Position numbers and translations under genes: made by a program. Below the pieces are notes generated by a model. That model did no database searches, was not told where the DNA came from, and saw only the letters and a program-made list of their open reading frames with translations. A stretch of 14,654 nucleotides of DNA, from contig JASFMY010000153.1 in the NCBI GenBank assembly GCA_050117315.1, positions 1 to 14,654 of the forward strand, read 5' to 3'. The DNA is from JANQIV01 sp050117315. GTDB taxonomy: Bacteria; Bacteroidota; Ignavibacteria; Ignavibacteriales; Melioribacteraceae. Every line of letters starts with the position of its first letter. The first letter of the stretch is position 1. Of this stretch, positions 14,116 to 14,654 are shown piece by piece.

Positions 14116-14146
14116 TTTCCGGCTCTAGCGGGCCGGAAATTTTTTT
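14116..14146 (+). terminator. Strong intrinsic terminator
   Basis: TTTCCGGC (14116-14123) and GCCGGAAA (14132-14139) form a perfect 8-bp stem with an 8-nt loop, directly followed by seven T (14140-14146). It stands 84 bp after the stop of the displaced tkt 3' end. It is the clearest rho-independent terminator in the window and would end transcripts from tkt and/or the AidA-like gene. Confidence 0.88.
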
Positions 14147-14209
14147 ATCAGAGACCCAGAATTTATTAATTATCTCGTTTCGCTAACCACAAGGAATTCC
14201 TTATAAAGT

Positions 14210-14275
14210 CATCCCGTTCGCCTCAGAGGATTGTTTTGGGAGTAATTATTATAATCATGAAATGAATCTGGGATG
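14210..14275. repeat. Short interspersed palindromic repeat, degenerate
   Basis: A 66-bp block bounded by CATCCC (14210-14215) and GGGATG (14270-14275), with inner TCCC/GGGA and CCTCAGAGG symmetry. Its GC-rich ends differ from the AT-rich surroundings. It looks like a decayed copy of an intergenic repeat with CATCCC ends, but no second copy is present in this window to prove it. Confidence 0.4.
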
Positions 14276-14538
14276 GCAAATTTTTATTTACCTGTAAGAG
14301 CTATATTCAGTAAAGTAGTATCCATTTTAACTAAATCTAATTTTCACGTAATGAAATGTATTGTATATAAAATACAACGGACTTTTATTAGTTGAGCATA
14401 AGATTTTATTTTTATATTTTAACATAAACTTTTAAGTAAATATCATCTTGGCTGTAAAACTATAAAATTAATTTAATAAGAAACTAAATCTCCTTTCGTA
14501 AAAGATATTTGAAGAACGATAGCGATCTATAACTTTAA

Positions 14539-14613
14539 AGAATTTTATCTGGAAATGAGAAAAAAATATAAAGGCGGATAAAGCTATATTATGTCATTTA
14601 CAGATAAAATTCT
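14539..14613. repeat. 75-bp long inverted repeat
   Basis: Arms at 14539-14558 (AGAATTTTATCTGGAAATGA) and 14594-14613 are inverted with 19 of 20 positions matching, the outer 13 bp perfectly. Inside, AATATA (14565-14570) pairs with TATATT (14585-14590) around a GC-richer AAGGCGGATAAAGC loop. It could be a small non-autonomous repeat, a regulatory hairpin of a gene beyond the edge, or a structured RNA. Confidence 0.6.
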
Positions 14614-14654
14614 GTTGTGCGAAACCATCTCCTTATTCTATGGGGATTTAATAC

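Larger units (their letters stand above)
14033..14654. other. Non-coding right end of the window
   Basis: No gene is recognisable on either strand. From left to right it holds a decayed palindrome (CCTGC near 14037 to GTAGG near 14065), a strong terminator (14116-14146), the 12-bp palindrome AAGGAATTCCTT (14191-14202), a CATCCC/GGGATG bounded repeat (14210-14275) and a long inverted repeat (14539-14613). The remainder is very AT-rich. A gene may begin beyond the right edge. Confidence 0.6.

Overview
The window is AT-rich bacterial chromosome with mostly tightly packed protein genes and standard Shine-Dalgarno signals. No gene is diagnostic of a species. The low GC, the mix of central-metabolism enzymes and the style of the intergenic repeats suggest a lineage in the Bacteroidota/Chlorobiota/Ignavibacteria sphere, but that is inference and no marker gene here proves it.

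Layout. (1) Positions 1-383 hold transposon debris: the probable first codons of an IS1182-like transposase running off the left edge on the minus strand, and a decayed C-terminal piece of an IS630-type DDE transposase on the plus strand. (2) 442-4816, minus strand, is a five-gene operon read SDR/RmlD-like reductase > ribD > ribE > ribBA > ribH. It encodes the dedicated enzymes from GTP and ribulose-5-phosphate to riboflavin, except the separate pyrimidine phosphatase. No FMN riboswitch is visible. (3) 4924-5766, plus strand, is endonuclease IV (nfo), divergent from the rib operon across a short spacer carrying an inverted repeat. (4) 5783-8053, minus strand, is a signalling operon: CheY-like receiver > CheC-type phosphatase > soluble PAS histidine kinase. 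(5) 8054-8751 is non-coding, with a nested inverted repeat (126 bp), a hairpin, and a good sigma70-like promoter with an adjacent dyad in front of fumC. (6) 8752-12922, plus strand, is class II fumarase, a double-CDGSH iron-sulfur protein, an unrecognised 113-residue protein, and transketolase (tkt). (7) 12923-14654 is the accessory end: a perfect GC-rich hairpin, a long AT-rich gap, a small AidA/PixA-like protein gene, a second 92%-identical copy of the last ~143 bp of tkt, a strong intrinsic terminator, and several inverted repeats.

The most interesting signal is the tkt 3'-end duplication. The two copies are offset by exactly 1113 bp and bracket the AidA/PixA-like gene. Most differences between them are synonymous, so both copies appear to have evolved as working tkt 3' ends before they came together. 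This is the footprint expected if a foreign segment inserted into the 3' end of tkt and brought a replacement end with it, as prophage e14 does at icd in E. coli. No integrase is visible in the segment, so how it arrived is open.
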